A DNA stretch of 9,745 nt, from NCBI GenBank assembly GCA_964613675.1, contig CAZTIH010000103.1, forward strand, positions 1-9,745, in the 5' to 3' direction. The number at the start of each line of letters is the position of its first letter. The first letter of the stretch is position 1. The notes under the pieces were generated by a model. The model had not been told where the DNA came from and did no database searches. It saw nothing but the letters and a program-made list of their open reading frames with translations. This DNA is from DAIUCA01 sp964613675. GTDB lineage: Bacteria; Pseudomonadota; Gammaproteobacteria; Competibacterales; Competibacteraceae. Below are positions 6,814 to 9,745 of the stretch, piece by piece. A program made the translations under genes and the position numbers.

Positions 6814-7521
6814 ATGAAAATCAACTTATTAAGTTTACTGTTTTGTTGTGGAGTAGTACCCGCCATCGCAGCACCTGATTTATCCGAATTAAACAAGGTT
6901 TTGGGCGGAAGAACACCTGATTTTGTAAGTGAAACCCCCATCAGTTCACTGTACGAGGTCGGGATTGATGGACAAATTATTTATCTTTCGGAAGATGGTC
7001 GTTATGTTCTGCAAGGTGAGATGATCGAACTCAGCTCGCGCAGTAACCTAACGGAGCAGAGACGAGCAGATGCCCGACGGATTGCCCTCGACAATCTACA
7101 AGAGAGCGAGATGGTCATTTTTTCACCCGCTGCGGAATCGGTTAAACACACCGTGACGATTTTTACCGACATCGACTGTGGTTATTGCCGACGGATGCAT
7201 CAGGAAATTGAAAGCTATTTGGCGCAGGGAATTAAGGTGCGTTACCTAGCGTTTCCGCGTTCGGGGCCAGGGACTGAGTCCTTCGACAAAGCGGTTTCGG
7301 TATGGTGTTCTGATGACACGCTAGATGCGATGACACGCGCAAAATTAGGTCAGTCTATCGAATCGCGCACTTGTCCAAATCCTGTGGAAAATCAATATGA
7401 ACTGGGACAACAGCTCGGCATTCGTGGAACACCGAGCATTTTATTAGAGAACGGCGAAATTATTCCGGGGTATCTGCCTGCAGAACGACTAGCCGCAACC
7501 CTCAGAGAATCGGCGAACTAG
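6814..7521 (+). CDS. dsbC: Periplasmic disulfide isomerase DsbC
   Basis: DsbC is a V-shaped periplasmic homodimer that reshuffles wrong disulfides and is kept reduced by DsbD. The 235-residue precursor is close to the E. coli length (236). It has a cleavable signal peptide (MKINLLSLLF core, likely cut after AIA at 17-19), an N-terminal dimerisation domain with the typical YEVGIDGQIIYLSEDGRY segment (47-64), a linker helix, and a thioredoxin fold with the DsbC-type active site CGYC (122-125), a structural cysteine pair (C165, C187) and the cis-proline loop GTP (205-207). The ATG at 6814 gives a proper signal peptide; the frame is open further upstream, but that extension would overlap pepA. 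The ribosome site is poor (GGA at 6802-6804). Its TAG stop shares CTAG with the converging AhpD-like gene. It could support cysteine-containing exported proteins generally; a role with SoxY is not shown. Confidence 0.93.
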   Translation: MKINLLSLLFCCGVVPAIAAPDLSELNKVLGGRTPDFVSETPISSLYEVGIDGQIIYLSEDGRYVLQGEMIELSSRSNLTEQRRADARRIALDNLQESEMVIFSPAAESVKHTVTIFTDIDCGYCRRMHQEIESYLAQGIKVRYLAFPRSGPGTESFDKAVSVWCSDDTLDAMTRAKLGQSIESRTCPNPVENQYELGQQLGIRGTPSILLENGEIIPGYLPAERLAATLRESAN

Positions 7522-7883
7522 GTTGCTGACGCAGGTGCTTTAAGTGCCTGAAATTCCTCAAAAGCCATCAACGCCTCGGCGGCAGTCATCAGTGATGGGC
7601 CGCCCCCCATGTACACCGCGACACTAATGAGTTCCATAAACTCTTGCCGCGTTGTTCCCAGATCGACTAATGCTTTGGCGTGGAATCCGACGCACCCTTG
7701 GCAACGGACAGCGATACCGATCCCCATTGCGATTAACTCCTTGGTTTTGCGATCCAAAACCCCTTCACTATCAGCGGCTTGGCTCATCAACCGAAACCCT
7801 TTCATAGTATCGGGTATTTCTTTACTGATAGCCGCGACCGCACGGCTAATTTCTTGGGTCTGCTTGCGATATTCGTAACTCAT
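7518..7883 (-). CDS. AhpD-like carboxymuconolactone decarboxylase-family protein
   Basis: Small all-helical CMD/AhpD-family proteins include carboxymuconolactone decarboxylases and CxxC-type alkylhydroperoxidases. The 121-residue product has the conserved run RCQGCVGFHAKAL with C61, C64 and H68, and E49 twelve residues before the first cysteine. This is the spacing of the AhpD set Glu118/Cys130/Cys133/His137; the additional AhpD His132 is replaced by G63. The CxxC pair points to a thiol-redox or peroxidase role rather than lactone decarboxylation, but the substrate is unknown. It is cytoplasmic, with no signal. The ATG at 7883 is chosen over 7898 because GGGGAG lies seven bases upstream of it on the minus strand. 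It is a single-gene unit, converging on dsbC with overlapping stops and diverging from rpe. Confidence 0.87.
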   Translation of the reverse strand: MSYEYRKQTQEISRAVAAISKEIPDTMKGFRLMSQAADSEGVLDRKTKELIAMGIGIAVRCQGCVGFHAKALVDLGTTRQEFMELISVAVYMGGGPSLMTAAEALMAFEEFQALKAPASAT

Positions 7884-7916
7884 TGCCTGACTCCCCATTT
7901 TATTAACATCATTAAA

Positions 7917-7947
7917 ATAATAAACGCGAAAATGTTTCTAACTGCAA
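7917..7947 (-). promoter_or_regulatory. Weak promoter candidate for the AhpD-like gene
   Basis: On the minus strand TTGCAG (complement of 7942-7947) and TATTAT (complement of 7917-7922) are 19 bases apart, upstream of the start at 7883. The -10 box is good, the -35 box is partial and the spacer is long. Confidence 0.3.
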
Positions 7948-7985
7948 AAAATAACAACTAGGAATGATCGTATGCGTTTAAGTTA

Positions 7986-7997
7986 GTTTATGTAAAC
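7986..7997. promoter_or_regulatory. Palindrome over the rpe -35 region, possible operator
   Basis: GTTTA and TAAAC flank a two-base TG centre, making a near-perfect 12-base palindrome. It covers the position where the rpe -35 box should lie. A regulator bound here would affect rpe and perhaps the divergent gene. No known regulator is claimed. Confidence 0.3.
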
Positions 7998-8019
7998 CCC
8001 TTGATTTTGCCCCTATAAT
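7991..8019 (+). promoter_or_regulatory. Sigma-70-type promoter for rpe
   Basis: A perfect TATAAT lies at 8014-8019. At the ideal 17-base spacing the -35 hexamer is TGTAAA (7991-7996), matching TTGACA at three of six positions. Transcription would begin near 8026, giving a leader of about 55 bases before the rpe start. The weak -35 box fits a promoter that may need an activator. Confidence 0.6.
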
Positions 8020-8080
8020 TAAGCCCTCTCTCGTGACGCTCGCCACTTAAAAAATCCATTATTTGAGGAACCATCTAACT

Positions 8081-8746
8081 ATGCGCCAAAAATCTGTTAT
8101 TGCCCCCTCCATTTTGTCGGCGGACTTTGCCCGTTTAGGAGAGGAGGTACAAACTGTTCTGCAAGCAGGCGCTGATTGGGTTCATTTTGATGTAATGGAC
8201 AATCATTATGTCCCCAATTTAACTATTGGCCCCTTGGTGTGTACGGCGCTGCGACGTTTTGGCATCACTGCCCCTATAGATGTGCATCTGATGGTGCGCC
8301 CCATAGAACGTCTGATCGACGATTTTGCCGAGGCGGGTGCCACCGTCATTTCTTTTCACCCCGAAGCAACCGATCACATCGACCGCGCGCTTTCGCGAAT
8401 CCGGGACGTGGGATGTCAAGCGGGTCTCGTGTTCAACCCAGCGACTCCATTGCATCATCTGGATTATGTCATGGATCGACTGGATTTGATTTTGGTGATG
8501 TCGGTTAACCCCGGGTTTGGCGGTCAAAAATTTATCTCTAGCGCCCTTGAAAAATTGAGAATGGTGCGCAAGAAAATCGACAATTCGGGCTTACCAATTC
8601 GTCTGGAAATTGACGGTGGCGTCAATAATCAGACGATTGCTCAGATTGCGGCCGCCGGTGCAGATACCTTTGTGGCAGGTTCTGCAATTTTTAGCCAAAC
8701 GGACTATGCAGAAGCAATTCAAGAACTCAAACGATTCATAGATTAG
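8081..8746 (+). CDS. rpe: Ribulose-phosphate 3-epimerase
   Basis: Rpe interconverts ribulose 5-phosphate and xylulose 5-phosphate in the pentose phosphate pathway and, in autotrophs, the Calvin cycle. The 221-residue TIM barrel has SILSADFARLG (10-20), HFDVMD (35-40, with H35 and D37), DVHLMV (67-72, with H69), the phosphate-site segment MSVNPGFGGQKF (140-151) and EIDGGVN (176-182, with D178). H35, D37, H69 and D178 are the expected metal ligands, with D37 and D178 as acid/base pair. The ATG at 8081 gives the family N-terminus; GAGGA at 8065-8069 is eleven bases upstream, a slightly long spacing. It has its own promoter and a nearby palindrome. It converges on fliT with a ten-base gap. If the host fixes CO2, as many sulfur oxidisers do, this enzyme would also serve that cycle, but no other Calvin gene is in the window. 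Confidence 0.96.
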   Translation: MRQKSVIAPSILSADFARLGEEVQTVLQAGADWVHFDVMDNHYVPNLTIGPLVCTALRRFGITAPIDVHLMVRPIERLIDDFAEAGATVISFHPEATDHIDRALSRIRDVGCQAGLVFNPATPLHHLDYVMDRLDLILVMSVNPGFGGQKFISSALEKLRMVRKKIDNSGLPIRLEIDGGVNNQTIAQIAAAGADTFVAGSAIFSQTDYAEAIQELKRFID

Positions 8747-8756
8747 ATTCGTGTGA

Positions 8757-9080
8757 CTACTCGCCAATCGCTTGATAAGTTGCAATGGCGAGCTTACCGC
8801 GTTGCATTTCACCAACTTCTTGCTGCAACTGCTGATGGCGTTCGTAGGCCAATCTTCGCAATTCCTGATCAATTTCAATGATTTGCGTCACGCGCTGAGT
8901 GATTGCTTCTACTAATGCAGGCGGGACAGGACGATCTAGCAGTAAATCTAATAACCCCTGACGCTGGTTCTGCAATAGCTCCAAATGTTCCCATGCGCCT
9001 TCAACTGCCAACTCGTGCAGCTCGCGGGTCATTGCCAATAAACCGTCAGACATCGCCAACCAATCAGCTTCCGTACGCAT
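8757..9080 (-). CDS. fliT: Flagellar chaperone FliT
   Basis: FliT is a small helical export chaperone that binds the filament cap protein FliD; in enteric bacteria it also restrains the FlhDC activator, which cannot be assumed here. The 107-residue product is almost entirely helical, with amphipathic repeats of L, E, Q and R and no cysteine. Its first half (LAMSDGLLAMTRELHELAVEGAWEHL, about 8-33, followed by QRQGLLDLLL) has the layout of the family. Sequence conservation in FliT is low, so the call leans on size and on position after fliS in the order fliD-fliS-fliT. The ATG at 9080 has GAGG five bases upstream. The gap to fliS is 33 bases. It ends convergently with rpe. Confidence 0.8.
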   Translation of the reverse strand: MRTEADWLAMSDGLLAMTRELHELAVEGAWEHLELLQNQRQGLLDLLLDRPVPPALVEAITQRVTQIIEIDQELRRLAYERHQQLQQEVGEMQRGKLAIATYQAIGE

Positions 9081-9113
9081 GAGAACCTCAATCTAGTCGT
9101 GGGTTAACCTCGA

Positions 9114-9494
9114 TTAAGCGGCAGGGGCAATGGCGTCCCACCCCTCTTTGATATTGCCGATGAGCGTCAAAACTTCGTCGATCTTGGCCATCTCACCGTC
9201 GATGCTTACTTCCGCCAATTTCACCGTCATGTACTCGTAAAGCGCATCCAGATCAGTCGCAATTTGGCCACCCTTTTCAAAGTCGAGGGCTTCGCGCAGT
9301 CCCATGACAATCGCCGTGGCCCGTCCCAAATGATGCGCTTTCGAGGCTAAATTCCCCTGTTCAAACGCAAGTTTTGTGCATTTGAGCTGGTTAATCGCCC
9401 CTTCGAGGAGCAATTGAATCAGTTGGTAGGGCGTCGCTTCAGTAATCGCCGTGTCTTGCACATTTTGGTATTGCTTCAGAAGTGGGTTATTCAT
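9114..9494 (-). CDS. fliS: Flagellin export chaperone FliS
   Basis: FliS binds the C-terminal part of flagellin (FliC) in the cytoplasm and prevents premature polymerisation before export. The 126-residue product, close to the usual length, has the family's opening LKQYQNVQDTAITEATPYQLIQLLLEGAI split across residues 6-34, where YQNV and the TPYQLIQLL helix are typical, then AIVMGLREALDFEKGGQIATDL (about 61-82), LYEYM (about 85-89) and a final helix ending GWDAIAP. It lies between fliD and fliT on the same strand. The ATG at 9494 has AGGT nine bases upstream, a modest ribosome site. The gap from fliD is 45 bases. Confidence 0.95.
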   Translation of the reverse strand: MNNPLLKQYQNVQDTAITEATPYQLIQLLLEGAINQLKCTKLAFEQGNLASKAHHLGRATAIVMGLREALDFEKGGQIATDLDALYEYMTVKLAEVSIDGEMAKIDEVLTLIGNIKEGWDAIAPAA

Positions 9495-9539
9495 CGTGGT
9501 GACCTAATTGGAAAGTTGGATTGAGAAATAAGGAAATGC

Positions 9540-9745
9540 TTAACGACGATTATTATTGTTATTCATGTTGTTAAGCCCCATGAAAAACTGGTTGAGACTG
9601 TTTCCCGACGCATTCAAATTGGCGACCAACTTGTCCATGGCGATAAATTGACGCTGCAACCGTTCTTCGTATTTCGCCAACCGCGTGTTGACGCTTTCCC
9701 GCTGCTCGTTGATGCGGCCAATCGTGCGATTCAGACTGTCGGTGC
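9540..9745 (-). CDS. fliD: Flagellar cap protein FliD, C-terminal end (partial)
   Basis: FliD caps the filament tip and folds flagellin into place. Only the last 68 codons are in the window; the gene continues past the right edge. The visible part is a charged heptad-like helix (RINEQRESVNTRLAKYEERL) followed by QRQFIAMDKLVANLNASGNSLNQFF, which is the standard FliD C-terminal pattern (an R-x-Q-F-x-A-M-[DE]-x-L-V core). The protein then ends in an unusual Asn-rich tail, GLNNMNNNNNRR, and a TAA stop at 9542-9540. Downstream on the same strand are fliS and fliT, as in the classical fliDST operon. Confidence 0.9.
   Translation of the reverse strand, partial: TDSLNRTIGRINEQRESVNTRLAKYEERLQRQFIAMDKLVANLNASGNSLNQFFMGLNNMNNNNNRR

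Noticed and set aside
8219..8527. Antisense frame inside rpe
   Set aside because: It mirrors conserved rpe codons, has unnatural composition and no supporting start signal.

Overview
The window looks like chromosomal DNA from a flagellated, sulfur-oxidising gammaproteobacterium of moderate GC content. The indicators are SoxY and SoxZ (thiosulfate-oxidation carrier), a DsbC-type disulfide isomerase, a PepA leucyl aminopeptidase, ClpB numbered almost exactly like the E. coli protein, and a fliD-fliS-fliT order. A sulfur bacterium of the Thiotrichales/Chromatiales type would fit, but the genus cannot be read from this sequence and that placement is inference. No rRNA, tRNA, CRISPR array or intact mobile element was seen.

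Layout. Bases 1-442 hold no supported gene: there is an inverted repeat at the left edge, one reading frame that looks like a decayed coding sequence, and the clpB leader. A rightward unit follows: clpB (443-3046), a LOG-family phosphoribohydrolase with a TTG start (3057-3638), soxY (3635-4078) and soxZ (4090-4398). Gaps or overlaps are 10, -4 and 11 bases, so they are probably co-transcribed. Converging on it is a leftward pair, pepA (6677-5235) and a YbbO-like short-chain dehydrogenase (5238-4411), whose stop and TTG start overlap by four bases. Divergent from pepA is dsbC (6814-7521), which ends tail-to-tail on a small AhpD-like carboxymuconolactone decarboxylase-family gene (7883-7518); the two stop codons share the palindrome CTAG. 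Divergent from that gene is rpe (8081-8746), with the best promoter in the window. The right end is a leftward flagellar run: the 3' end of fliD (cut by the edge), fliS and fliT.

Functional links. SoxY and SoxZ would form the periplasmic carrier on which sulfur is oxidised; SoxY has a twin-arginine-like signal and SoxZ has none, as expected for co-export. The most unusual detail is the SoxY C-terminus. The usual GGCGG swinging arm is replaced by GSCAA, keeping only the first glycine and the cysteine. SoxYZ also stands without other sox genes here and sits behind clpB and a LOG gene. DsbC (disulfide isomerisation) and the CxxC-containing AhpD-like protein are both thiol-redox proteins, but they are on opposite strands and their functional link is only a suggestion. 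ClpB also carries a well-placed internal GTG start at codon 149, the same codon used for the short ClpB form in E. coli.

Most genes are ordinary housekeeping or motility genes. No clearly new multi-gene system is visible; the SoxY variant and its gene neighbourhood are the main points worth following.
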